Assembly (NCBI RefSeq): GCF_050337105.1
Contig: NZ_JAKJSQ010000025.1
Span: 1-53,452 of the forward strand
Origin: Aliivibrio_A kagoshimensis
Lineage (GTDB): Bacteria > Pseudomonadota > Gammaproteobacteria > Enterobacterales > Vibrionaceae
Length of the DNA: 53,452 nucleotides
Direction of reading: 5' to 3'
The notes beneath the pieces are model-generated. The model ran no database searches and had not been told where the DNA came from. It saw only the letters and a list, made by a program, of their open reading frames with translations. The translations under genes and the position numbers were made by a program. Below are positions 26,929 through 35,332 of the stretch, in pieces. Every line of letters starts with the position of its first letter. Position 1 is the stretch's first letter.

Positions 26929-27474
26929 ATGAATGTAGAAGCATTAGCTTTAATAAAAAATAGCATTAAATCCATTCCTGATTATCCGAAGCCGGGCATT
27001 CTGTTTAGAGATGTCACTAGTTTGATGGAAATCCCGCAGGCTTATCAAGCCACTATTAAAAATCTAGCGGATAAATACCGCGATATGGGATTCACTAAAA
27101 TCGTTGGTACTGAAGCGAGAGGGTTCCTATTTGGAGCACCACTCGCATTAGAGTTAGGTGTAGGTTTTATTCCAGTAAGAAAACCTGGGAAATTACCACG
27201 CGCTACGGTATCTCAAGATTATGAGCTGGAATACGGTACCGACACGTTAGAGATCCACACGGACGCCATTGTAGAAGGTGACAAAGTGCTAATGGTTGAT
27301 GATCTGCTTGCAACGGGTGGAACCATAGAAGCGACGACTAAGCTGATCCGTCAGTTGGGTGGTAGTGCTGACCATGCGGCTTTTGTTATTAATCTACCTG
27401 AAATTGGCGGTGAACAACGTTTAGTTGCTTTAGGTATCGATGTTTACAGCATTTGTGAATTTGAAGGGCACTAA
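26929..27474 (+). CDS. apt: Adenine phosphoribosyltransferase
   Basis: This 181-residue purine salvage enzyme converts adenine and PRPP to AMP. It shows the PRPP-binding motif VLMVDDLLATGGTIEAT (near 123-139), the GTEARGFLFGAPLALELG block near 62-79 and the family opening with SIPDYPKPGILFRDVTSL. Length is that of E. coli Apt (183). It precedes dnaX, the same order as in enterobacteria. Confidence 0.96.
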   Translation: MNVEALALIKNSIKSIPDYPKPGILFRDVTSLMEIPQAYQATIKNLADKYRDMGFTKIVGTEARGFLFGAPLALELGVGFIPVRKPGKLPRATVSQDYELEYGTDTLEIHTDAIVEGDKVLMVDDLLATGGTIEATTKLIRQLGGSADHAAFVINLPEIGGEQRLVALGIDVYSICEFEGH

Positions 27475-27579
27475 AGCAGACCTGGATTGGTTATAGAGTG
27501 CTCGTATAGTCTGTTAATACTCGTCTCTTTTTGCCTCATATGCTAGGATAAATGCCTTAATTTGGTAGGGCACTAATCT

Positions 27580-29748
27580 ATGAGTTATCAAGTATTAGCA
27601 CGAAAATGGCGACCGCATCGTTTTAAAGATGTGGTTGGTCAAGCTCACGTGCTTACCGCGCTAGAAAATGCGTTGGAACACAACCGTCTACATCATGCTT
27701 ATCTATTTAGCGGTACTCGTGGGGTGGGGAAAACCACCATAGGTCGCCTTTTTGCTAAGGGATTAAACTGCGAAACGGGTATTACTGCTACGCCTTGTGG
27801 CATCTGTAATACTTGCAAAGAGATTGATGAAGGCCGCTTTGTTGACCTGCTTGAAATAGATGCCGCTTCACGCACCAAAGTAGAAGACACCAGAGAGCTG
27901 CTAGATAATGTGCAGTACAAACCTGCACGAGGCCGCTTTAAAGTCTACCTGATTGATGAAGTTCACATGCTATCAAGGCATAGCTTTAATGCGTTATTAA
28001 AAACGCTTGAAGAGCCGCCCGAGTATGTGAAGTTCCTACTTGCCACGACAGATCCTCAAAAACTCCCCGTGACAATATTGTCTCGTTGTCTGCAGTTTCA
28101 TCTAAAGCATATCAATGTGGATCAGATACACGCTCAACTTGACTTTGTGCTGCAACAAGAGCAAGTCAGTTCAGATTCTCGCGCATTGAGTTTGATCTCG
28201 CACGCGGCAGAGGGAAGTATGCGTGATGCCATGAGCCTAACGGATCAAGCGATCGCTTTAGGGAATGGAGTCGTCAACAGTGATACCGTCGCAGCGATGC
28301 TTGGTACACTTGATACGGATCAAGCGTTGCGTTTATTAGAAGCGATGAGCAGTAAGCAGGCTCAGCAGACCATGAACTGTTTGAATGAGTTGGCGAATAT
28401 TGGTGTTGAATGGGATGGGTTAATCAAAGAGTTGGCCCTTCAGTTACACCGTGTTGCCATGTATCAAGCACTCCCTGCGAGTTTAGATAACACTCAACCT
28501 GATGCAGGACGTATTGAGTTATTGAGTCGGGTGTTAAACCCACAAGATATTCAACTCTGCTATCAAATTGCTCTGCAGGGACGAAAAGATCTGCCTTTCG
28601 CACCGAATGGAAAAAGTGGGGTCGAAATGATCTTGCTTCGCATGTTAGCGTTTAGACCCGTTGCAACGGTTGAGTTCTCGCCGGAATCGATTCAAGTGCC
28701 CAGTTCTGAGCCTGTGGTTCAGGAACCCGTTCAGGCAACTTCGAAGGCAGAACACGTGACGGCAGCGCCTATAAAGACAGATGTAACACCGACTTTGCAA
28801 TCAATGGCGACAGAGGAACCATCTAAAGCCGATATTGAGCAGCAGGGTAATGAGTATCACGAATACGCACAAGCAGAGCAAGAAGCTGCAAATAGAGAAC
28901 CCACACCCCCCCCGCCAATCAACACACAGTCACCGGTTTCAGCTCCGATGGCAGGGTCTACGCCTGCTAACTTTGGTCAGTCAGGTGCTTTAGGCGCATT
29001 GAATCAGCTACGAAGCAGAAAAAAAGGGTTGACCAGACCGGGTACAGCACCAAAAAAGGGTGAAGCGACTTCTGTTACTACTACAGCATCGTCGGCGGTG
29101 GAGCGACTGGCTCAAAAACACCCGTCTTCGTATGTTGCGCAGTCGTCGCGAACTGATATTTCTCATGGTGTAGATATTAATGTAGATGCTCCTCAACAAG
29201 GGCTGGCTGCACATGATAACAACGATAACAGTTATCAGTGGAAGCCGACTCAGCCAGAAGTTGAAGTAGAAAAAGAACAAGTGACACCAACACTATTGAA
29301 ACAGGCTCTGGAGCATGAGAAGACACCGGAGATGATCGATCTGCTGGTTGAAGAGTCAGCGCAACAAGATGGTTGGTCATCAACGGTTAATCGTTTGAAC
29401 GTGGCTAAATTGGTACAACAACTCGCGTTAAACTCCGCTTATCAGCTGCAATCATCTAATGAACAGGGTGAACAAATTATGCTGATATTGCGCAGTGATC
29501 AAGCACATTTAAATAGTGAAAAAGCGCAGCAACTGTTAGCTGAGGGTATCTCTGAAGTGACTGGGAAGCCTTGTCAAATAACGGTTCAGTTAGGCGGTGA
29601 TGGTGTCACTCCGTTAGAACTTCGAGAGAGCCTCTATCAACGAAAATTACAAGTGGCGTATCAAAACTTACAGGCCGATGAGCATGTTAATACCATGATG
29701 GAGCGTTATGCAGCATCCATTGATAATGAAAGTGTACGCCCAATTTAA
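27580..29748 (+). CDS. dnaX: DNA polymerase III subunit tau (and possibly gamma)
   Basis: This 722-residue clamp-loader ATPase has Walker A GTRGVGKTT near 45-53, a four-cysteine zinc site (CETGITATPCGICNTC), Walker B region VYLIDEVHMLS near 123-133 with SRC downstream at the family position, then the clamp-loader collar. A long low-complexity linker (about 365-575, Pro/Thr/Gln/Glu rich) separates this from the tau-specific C-terminal domains that bind DnaB and the polymerase alpha subunit. It is longer than E. coli tau (643), mostly by the linker. A run of seven A at 29019-29025 could give a shorter gamma-like product of about 494 residues by -1 frameshift. Confidence 0.96.
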   Translation: MSYQVLARKWRPHRFKDVVGQAHVLTALENALEHNRLHHAYLFSGTRGVGKTTIGRLFAKGLNCETGITATPCGICNTCKEIDEGRFVDLLEIDAASRTKVEDTRELLDNVQYKPARGRFKVYLIDEVHMLSRHSFNALLKTLEEPPEYVKFLLATTDPQKLPVTILSRCLQFHLKHINVDQIHAQLDFVLQQEQVSSDSRALSLISHAAEGSMRDAMSLTDQAIALGNGVVNSDTVAAMLGTLDTDQALRLLEAMSSKQAQQTMNCLNELANIGVEWDGLIKELALQLHRVAMYQALPASLDNTQPDAGRIELLSRVLNPQDIQLCYQIALQGRKDLPFAPNGKSGVEMILLRMLAFRPVATVEFSPESIQVPSSEPVVQEPVQATSKAEHVTAAPIKTDVTPTLQSMATEEPSKADIEQQGNEYHEYAQAEQEAANREPTPPPPINTQSPVSAPMAGSTPANFGQSGALGALNQLRSRKKGLTRPGTAPKKGEATSVTTTASSAVERLAQKHPSSYVAQSSRTDISHGVDINVDAPQQGLAAHDNNDNSYQWKPTQPEVEVEKEQVTPTLLKQALEHEKTPEMIDLLVEESAQQDGWSSTVNRLNVAKLVQQLALNSAYQLQSSNEQGEQIMLILRSDQAHLNSEKAQQLLAEGISEVTGKPCQITVQLGGDGVTPLELRESLYQRKLQVAYQNLQADEHVNTMMERYAASIDNESVRPI
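29019..29063 (+). promoter_or_regulatory. Candidate -1 frameshift site in dnaX
   Basis: The zero-frame codons read AGA-AAA-AAA-GGG, so the heptamer A-AAA-AAA (29019-29025) fits the X-XXY-YYZ slippery pattern. A -1 shift adds 12 residues and stops at TGA 29061-29063. In E. coli the equivalent A-AAA-AAG produces gamma. I see no clear upstream Shine-Dalgarno stimulator and only a weak possible downstream stem, so efficiency may be lower, or polymerase slippage on the A run could act instead. Confidence 0.55.
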
Positions 29749-29757
29749 CACGTTATC

Positions 29758-29786
29758 GGGGCTTGAATTTGTTGTTCAATAGCCCC
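29758..29786 (+). other. Hairpin between dnaX and ybaB
   Basis: GGGGCT (29758-29763) pairs with AGCCCC (29781-29786), with further TGAA/TTCA pairing inside. No T run follows, so it is not a standard terminator. It may limit read-through or protect the upstream message. Confidence 0.4.
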
Positions 29787-29835
29787 ATCTATTAATTGTT
29801 AGTTTATAACTCTACAACACACAAGAGAGAATCAT

Positions 29836-30168
29836 ATGTTTGGTGGTAAAGGCGGAATGGGCAACTTGATGAAACAAGCCCAGCAAATGCAAGATCGCAT
29901 GGCAAAGATGCAAGAAGAGATAGCTAAGATGGAAGTGACGGGTGAGTCTGGAGCAGGTCTTGTAAAAATCACCATCAATGGTAGTCACAGTGTTCGTCGT
30001 GTTGAGATTGATGAAAGCTTGATGGAAGATGATAAAGATATGCTTGAAGATCTTATCGCAGCAGCTTTTAACGATGCAGCACGTCGTGTAGAAGAGACTC
30101 AAAAAGAGAAAATGGGTGATGTCACTGGTGGAATGCAAATGCCTCCAGGTTTTAAGATGCCATTCTAA
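29836..30168 (+). CDS. ybaB: YbaB/EbfC nucleoid-associated protein
   Basis: This 110-residue cytoplasmic DNA-binding protein of the YbaB/EbfC family forms dimers that bind DNA like tweezers. The N-terminus is a methionine- and glutamine-rich amphipathic helix (MGNLMKQAQQMQDRMAKMQE), followed by the conserved AGLVKITINGSHSVRRVEID strand region and a C-terminal MPPGFKMPF tail. The order dnaX-ybaB-recR is highly conserved. It ends 3 bases before recR, so the pair is almost certainly co-translated. Confidence 0.95.
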   Translation: MFGGKGGMGNLMKQAQQMQDRMAKMQEEIAKMEVTGESGAGLVKITINGSHSVRRVEIDESLMEDDKDMLEDLIAAAFNDAARRVEETQKEKMGDVTGGMQMPPGFKMPF

Positions 30169-30171
30169 TCA

Positions 30172-30771
30172 ATGCGTACCAGTAATTTACTGGAACAGAT
30201 GATGGAGGCCTTACGTTGTCTACCTGGGGTGGGTCCCAAGTCGGCTCAACGTATGGCCTTTCATCTGTTACAGCGAAACCGCCAAGGTGGTTTGAAATTG
30301 GCCGAGGCTCTGGCCCAAGCAATGACTGATATTGGTCACTGTAGCGAATGCCGAACGTTTACTGAAGAAGAGACGTGCGCCATTTGCTTGAACTATAAGC
30401 GCAAAGAGAACGGTCAGCTATGCGTGGTTGAAAGCCCTGCTGATATTGTTGCCGTTGAAGCGACGGGACAATTTTCAGGTTGTTACTTTGTGTTAATGGG
30501 GCACTTGTCACCATTGGATGGCATTGGGCCAAGTGATATTGGTCTGGATACATTAGATCACCGTCTGTCTCGTGGTGGCATTACTGAAGTGATTCTAGCG
30601 ACGAACCCAACGGTAGAAGGGGAAGCTACTGCCCACTACATCGCTGAGTTATGCCAAGAGCATGAAGTCCCAGCAAGTCGAATTGCCCATGGTGTACCTA
30701 TGGGTGGAGAGTTAGAGTTAGTAGATGGAACAACGCTATCACACTCGATTCTAGGTCGATTAAAACTTTAG
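30172..30771 (+). CDS. recR: Recombination mediator protein RecR
   Basis: This 199-residue protein works with RecF and RecO in loading RecA at gaps. A helix-hairpin-helix is at about 10-30 (LRCLPGVGPKSAQRMAFHLL). The zinc finger is CSEC...CAIC (about 57-72). The Toprim domain is about 80-175, with VVESPADIVAVEATGQF and LATNPTVEGEATAHY. Length equals the usual 198-201. It lies 3 bases after ybaB, and a strong terminator follows. Confidence 0.96.
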   Translation: MRTSNLLEQMMEALRCLPGVGPKSAQRMAFHLLQRNRQGGLKLAEALAQAMTDIGHCSECRTFTEEETCAICLNYKRKENGQLCVVESPADIVAVEATGQFSGCYFVLMGHLSPLDGIGPSDIGLDTLDHRLSRGGITEVILATNPTVEGEATAHYIAELCQEHEVPASRIAHGVPMGGELELVDGTTLSHSILGRLKL

Positions 30772-30790
30772 CTTTCACCATTGAAGATAA

Positions 30791-30826
30791 AAAAACGGCC
30801 GCTGATGAAAATCAGCGGCCGTTTTT
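30791..30826. terminator. Bidirectional terminator between recR and pta
   Basis: A perfect 16-bp stem (30791-30806 with 30811-30826) has a GAAA tetraloop. Five A on the left and five T on the right make it work for both the recR transcript and the convergent pta transcript. Confidence 0.95.
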
Positions 30827-30847
30827 ATTGCGAGTGAATAATCAGTA

Positions 30848-33010
30848 TTAGTTCACTGATTTTTCAGCAGTAGCGGCTTGATCAGCCTGAATCGCCGTTA
30901 GAGCGATGGTGTAAACAATATCGTCTACCAGAGCGCCACGAGATAAGTCATTAACTGGTTTACGCATGCCTTGAAGCATAGGACCAATTGAGACAAGATC
31001 TGCTGAACGCTGTACCGCTTTGTACGTCGTATTACCTGTATTCAAATCTGGGAAGATGAATACGGTAGCTTTACCAGCCACTGGAGAGTTCGGTGCTTTA
31101 GAAGCAGCAACGTTCTCCATGATAGCGGCATCGTACTGAAGAGGCCCATCAATAATAAGATCAGGGCGTTTGGCTTGAGCAAGTTTGGTCGCTTCACGAA
31201 CTTTATCAACGTCTGCGCCTTTACCTGACTCACCGGTAGAGTACGAAATCATTGCTACGCGAGGGTCGATACCAAATGCAATTGCAGAGTCAGCAGATTG
31301 AATCGCGATTTCAGCTAGTTGCTCAGCGGTTGGATCTGGGTTAATCGCACAGTCACCGTATACGAGAACTTGATCAGGCAGAAGCATGAAGAAGATAGAA
31401 GATACGATGGAAGCATCAGGTGCTGTTTTGATGATTTGGAATGGTGGAACAATGGTGTTAGCGGTGGTGTGAACCGCACCAGAAACAAGACCATCAACTT
31501 CACCACGTTCAAGCATCATAGTGCCAAGGAATACTGAATCTTCCAGTTTCTCTCTAGCAACAACTTCAGTCATGCCTTTATTGGCACGCAGCTCAACCAA
31601 GCGCGCAACATACTTCTCACGAACTTCTTCAGGGTCAACAATATCAACACCAGGGCCAAGCTCTACGCCTTGTAGCTCTGCCACACGGTGAATCTCAGCA
31701 GGGTTACCGATAAGAACACAGTTTGCAATGCCTCGTTCAGCACAGATAGCAGCCGCTTTAACGGTACGTGGCTCATCACCTTCCGGAAGAACAACACGTT
31801 TAGCAGCGCGACGAGCAAATTCCGTTAACTGGTAACGGAATGCTGGTGGGCTAAGACGACGAGATCCCGTAGTGCCTTCAGATAGAGAGTCAATCCACTG
31901 GCCATCAATGTGACCTGCAACATGTTCGTTAACGTGTTCAACACGCTCTTTATCATCAGCAGGAACTTCAAGGCTGAAGCTCTGTAAGCTAAGAGAGGTT
32001 TGCCACGTATTTGTTTCTGCAGTAAATACAGGCAATCCAGTGGCAAAAGCACGCTCACACAGAGTATGAATCTGGTGAGGAATTTCGTAGCCACCAGTTA
32101 GCAGTAGACCGCCAATTTCAACGCCATTCATTGCCGCAAGACAAGCAGACACGATAACGTCACCACGGTCAGCCGCTGTGACGAGCAGTGAACCGGGCTT
32201 GAAGTGTTCAACCATGTGAGGAATTGAGCGAGCACAGAAAGTAATACTCTTAATACGACGACTATTGATCTCACCTTCATTGATGATGGTTGCATTTAAG
32301 TGCTTAGCCATATCAATAGTACGAGTGGCGATCAGTTCGATGCTCCAAGGCACACAACCAAGCACTCGAATTGGACTTGAGTTGAAGATCTGCATCACTT
32401 CGAGATTGGTTTGATTATCTTTTTCAACGTCATGGAAGACGTCAGACAGGTCAGGACGAGTACGTCCATCTTCATCGACAGGCGCATTCAATTTGTTAAT
32501 GATAACGCCAGAAATCTGTTTGTTTTTTATCCCACCAAAGTTTGAACAAGCCACTTCAATGCGCTCTTTCAACTGTGATGGATTATCAGTACCTGGTGCG
32601 GCAACAAAGACAATTTCTGCACCTAAGGTTTTAGCAATTTCAAAGTTAACCTGATTAGCAAACGGGTGTTTGCGAGTAGGTACTAAGCCTTCGATTAAGC
32701 TAACTTCAGAGTTTTTAGTTGCTTCTTTAAAGTGAGCAACAATCTCTTCGAGTAGTACGTCTGTTTGGTCATTACTGATCAAATTTTCAGCACGGGCCAT
32801 CGTTGTTGGTTCTGCAACCATCATGTCGCTGTTTGAACGAATGATTGTTGTGGTTAAATCCGGCTGTTCACTGCCTGAACGCGGCTGAGCAATTGGTTTG
32901 AAGAATGCAACATTAACACCCTTACGCTCCATTGCACGAAGAACACCAAGACTCACTGATGTTAAACCAACACCAGCACCCACAGGGATAAGCATAATTG
33001 TACGAGACAA
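30848..33010 (-). CDS. pta: Phosphate acetyltransferase
   Basis: This 720-residue long-form Pta interconverts acetyl-CoA and acetyl phosphate. The N-terminal part (about 1-210) is a P-loop-like BioD-type domain (MLIPVGAGVGLTSVSLGVLRA), the middle (about 220-345) is the DRTGG regulatory domain, and the C-terminal third (about 395-710) is the catalytic PTA_PTB domain with RVVLPEGDEPRT, GLVSGAVHTTANTI and PDLNTGNTTYKAVQR. It is downstream of ackA in the same direction with a 58-base spacer that contains a hairpin. It ends opposite recR at a shared terminator. Confidence 0.97.
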   Translation of the reverse strand: MSRTIMLIPVGAGVGLTSVSLGVLRAMERKGVNVAFFKPIAQPRSGSEQPDLTTTIIRSNSDMMVAEPTTMARAENLISNDQTDVLLEEIVAHFKEATKNSEVSLIEGLVPTRKHPFANQVNFEIAKTLGAEIVFVAAPGTDNPSQLKERIEVACSNFGGIKNKQISGVIINKLNAPVDEDGRTRPDLSDVFHDVEKDNQTNLEVMQIFNSSPIRVLGCVPWSIELIATRTIDMAKHLNATIINEGEINSRRIKSITFCARSIPHMVEHFKPGSLLVTAADRGDVIVSACLAAMNGVEIGGLLLTGGYEIPHQIHTLCERAFATGLPVFTAETNTWQTSLSLQSFSLEVPADDKERVEHVNEHVAGHIDGQWIDSLSEGTTGSRRLSPPAFRYQLTEFARRAAKRVVLPEGDEPRTVKAAAICAERGIANCVLIGNPAEIHRVAELQGVELGPGVDIVDPEEVREKYVARLVELRANKGMTEVVAREKLEDSVFLGTMMLERGEVDGLVSGAVHTTANTIVPPFQIIKTAPDASIVSSIFFMLLPDQVLVYGDCAINPDPTAEQLAEIAIQSADSAIAFGIDPRVAMISYSTGESGKGADVDKVREATKLAQAKRPDLIIDGPLQYDAAIMENVAASKAPNSPVAGKATVFIFPDLNTGNTTYKAVQRSADLVSIGPMLQGMRKPVNDLSRGALVDDIVYTIALTAIQADQAATAEKSVN

Positions 33011-33040
33011 TAGAAACTCCTCTACACGTTACGTGAAAAT

Positions 33041-33061
33041 GGCCAACCCAACTGGCTGGCC
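33041..33061 (-). other. Hairpin in the ackA-pta spacer
   Basis: GGCCAACC (33041-33048) pairs with GGCTGGCC (33054-33061), with one G-U pair in the minus-strand transcript, around a short loop. Weak T-richness follows on the minus strand. It could attenuate transcription from ackA into pta or stabilise the ackA 3' end. Confidence 0.45.
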
Positions 33062-33068
33062 GGCTTAA

Positions 33069-34265
33069 TTAGTTGCTTGTTAGACGCGCTGTATCTTCAG
33101 CAATCACTAACTCTTCGTTGGTTGAAATAACCAGTGAAGGAACACGGCTGCTATCAGTGGTGATAGTACCCTCTTTGCCAAAGCGAGCTTTAAGGTTACG
33201 TTCAGTATCGACTTCAACACCAAGAATGGCTAAACGGTTAAGAACCATTTCGCGGATAGGTGCAGAGTTTTCACCGATACCACCAGTGAATACGATAGCG
33301 TCTAAACGGCCTTCAAGTGTTGCAGTGTAACCAGCAACGTATTTTGCTAGGCGGTGACAGAATACATCCATTGCACGAGTCGCTTCAGGTTTTGCACCGT
33401 AGTTATCTTCAACAAAACGGCAATCAGATGTCACTTCAGTCAGGCCTTGTAGACCAGACTCTTTAGTCAGCATCGTGTTGATTTTTTCAATTGAGTAACC
33501 TAGAGAGTCGTGCAGATGGAAGATGATTGCAGGATCGATATCACCACAACGAGTTCCCATTACAAGACCTTCAAGAGGTGTCAGGCCCATCGAGGTATCG
33601 ACAGATTGACCGTTTTTAATTGCACAAACAGAGGCGCCGTTGCCTAAGTGACAGTTGATGATGTTTAGCTCTTCAACTGGCTTATCGAGAACATTGGCAC
33701 ACTCACGAGTGATGAAAAGGTGAGAAGTACCGTGCATGCCGTAACGACGGATAGCGTGCTCAGTATATAAGTTGTACGGTAGTGCGTATAAATACGCTTC
33801 TTCAGGCATTGTCTGATGGAAAGCAGTATCGAACACTGCAACATTCTTAAGTGCTGGGAATGCGGCCTGGGCTGCTTTGATACCAATGATGTGAGCAGGG
33901 TTATGAAGTGGTGCTAGTGCGCAACAATCTTCAATGTTTTGTAGAACTTCATCAGTGATAAGTGCAGATTTAGTAAACTTCTCACCACCGTGAACAACAC
34001 GGTGACCAATTGAAGTCAGGTTTTGTGCAAGCTCAGGCTTAGAAGCAAGGATTGATTCAACCATAAATGCGAGTGCTTCTTCGTGAGCGGCGCCATTACC
34101 TAGCTGAGCTTCGTGTTTGCCATCCATTTTCCACTTAATGCGAGCTTCTGGAAGGTGAAGACACTCAGCTAAACCTGTTAGGTGTTCTTCACCAGTAGCA
34201 GGGTCGACAACAGCAAATTTAAGAGAGGAACTACCGCAATTTAAAACTAAAACCAGCTTAGACAT
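33069..34265 (-). CDS. ackA: Acetate kinase
   Basis: This 398-residue enzyme interconverts acetyl phosphate plus ADP and acetate plus ATP. It shows the acetate and sugar kinase family signatures: LVLNCGSSSLKFAVVD at the start, GHRVVHGGEKF near 86-96, IINCHLGNGASVCAI near 200, MGLTPLEGLVMGTRCGDIDP with catalytic Arg/Asp, and IVFTGGIGENSAPIRE near 323. It is the first gene of the ackA-pta pair. The divergent region towards yfbV is 325 bases, AT-rich, and includes an Fnr-like box. Confidence 0.97.
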   Translation of the reverse strand: MSKLVLVLNCGSSSLKFAVVDPATGEEHLTGLAECLHLPEARIKWKMDGKHEAQLGNGAAHEEALAFMVESILASKPELAQNLTSIGHRVVHGGEKFTKSALITDEVLQNIEDCCALAPLHNPAHIIGIKAAQAAFPALKNVAVFDTAFHQTMPEEAYLYALPYNLYTEHAIRRYGMHGTSHLFITRECANVLDKPVEELNIINCHLGNGASVCAIKNGQSVDTSMGLTPLEGLVMGTRCGDIDPAIIFHLHDSLGYSIEKINTMLTKESGLQGLTEVTSDCRFVEDNYGAKPEATRAMDVFCHRLAKYVAGYTATLEGRLDAIVFTGGIGENSAPIREMVLNRLAILGVEVDTERNLKARFGKEGTITTDSSRVPSLVISTNEELVIAEDTARLTSN

Positions 34266-34590
34266 GTTTGCTTACCTATTAATTGTCTGAAAATGTAATG
34301 TAGTATTTAGAGTCTATTTTCAAGAATAGTCGACATTTATGACTCGTCGTCTATTCTTGATTAAATAGCCATAAAATCTATGTAAAGAGACATAGAGCTT
34401 GATGAACTTTTTAGCGAAGAGTAATCAGAGTTGCCTTATTCAGAAATAAAAGCAACAATGGGTAAAATAGCTAAAGAGCATTAATGTGCGTAGGATAACA
34501 AAAAAATCAGTAAAAAAATTAATATTAATCAAGTTTGTTATAGCTATTTTTTAATAATTACAAACTTTTTTGAATGCGGGAGAAGTTAAA
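34266..34590. other. Divergent control region between ackA and yfbV
   Basis: This 325-base AT-rich stretch has no convincing gene. TTAAT-ATTA-ATCAA at 34519-34532 is one mismatch from the Fnr consensus TTGAT-N4-ATCAA, which would fit anaerobic control of acetate metabolism. No strong -35/-10 pair stands out by eye. Confidence 0.35.
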
Positions 34591-35040
34591 ATGAGTGAAC
34601 AACAATTTTTATTCCGTTTTCGTGATGGTCAGAAATACATGGACAGTTGGCCTGTTCGAAAAGAGTTAGCTCCAATCTTCCCAGAGCAACGAGTCATTAA
34701 GACAACTCGTTTTGCCATCAAAGTTATGCCTGCTGTCGCGGTAATTAGTGTTCTCACGCAGATGGTTTTTGAAAATTATGGCGCGATACCTCAAGCGATT
34801 GTTATGGCTCTGTTCGCCCTGAGTCTTCCTTTACAGGGTTTTTGGTGGTTAGGAAATCGTTCCAATACTCAGCTTCCCCCTGCACTTGCCGGTTGGTACC
34901 GAGAGTTGCATCAAAAGATCGTCGAATCAGGCATCGCTTTAGAGCCGGCGAGGAAGAACCCGAGATATAAAGAGTTAGCTAAAATTCTTAATAGAGCATT
35001 TAAACAACTCGATAAAAATGCCTTAGAACGCTGGTTCTAA
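34591..35040 (+). CDS. yfbV: YfbV family membrane protein (UPF0208)
   Basis: This 149-residue inner-membrane protein has two hydrophobic helices (about 44-63 and 69-88) and the family pattern FRDGQKYMDSWPVRKELAPIFPE and NPRYKELAKILNRAFKQLD. E. coli YfbV has been linked to exclusion of MatP from the flanks of the terminus macrodomain. The start is ATG 34591, with GGGAG ten bases upstream; an in-frame TTG at 34570 is less likely. It lies divergent from ackA, as in E. coli, and a terminator follows. Confidence 0.92.
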   Translation: MSEQQFLFRFRDGQKYMDSWPVRKELAPIFPEQRVIKTTRFAIKVMPAVAVISVLTQMVFENYGAIPQAIVMALFALSLPLQGFWWLGNRSNTQLPPALAGWYRELHQKIVESGIALEPARKNPRYKELAKILNRAFKQLDKNALERWF

Positions 35041-35071
35041 TTTCGATAGTTATTCTCTAGCCAATACTGTG

Positions 35072-35100
35072 AGCACTCTTTATTAGAGTGCTTTTTTTTG
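35072..35100 (+). terminator. Terminator after yfbV
   Basis: AGCACTCT (35072-35079) pairs with AGAGTGCT (35085-35092), followed by seven further T residues. Confidence 0.9.
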
Positions 35101-35332
35101 CTTGAAATTCGATATGCAATCGTCTGCAAATTATTCATATAGCAACCAAATATCGGGTGAATGCTGTTAATAGAGCAAAAAAATGACAAATATTGTTAAT
35201 AAAATGTATATTTTCTGCCATTTTTTTGGGATAAATAGAGAAGGTCATAAATTAGTCGATGCTGGCTAATAACTAAAAGTAATAAATTGACCAAGGATAA
35301 ATACAACATCGGAATACTATCAAGGAGATAGC
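35101..35332. other. AT-rich leader region before the ABC importer
   Basis: About 230 bases with no gene. I looked for a T-box, a Trp/Tyr repressor box and a riboswitch-like fold and saw none convincing by eye. A good ribosome site (AAGGAG) ends it. Confidence 0.4.

Noticed and set aside
28741..29240. Low-complexity DNA in dnaX as a possible inserted element
   Set aside because: It is the normal variable linker between the ATPase part and the tau-specific domains; frame is kept throughout.
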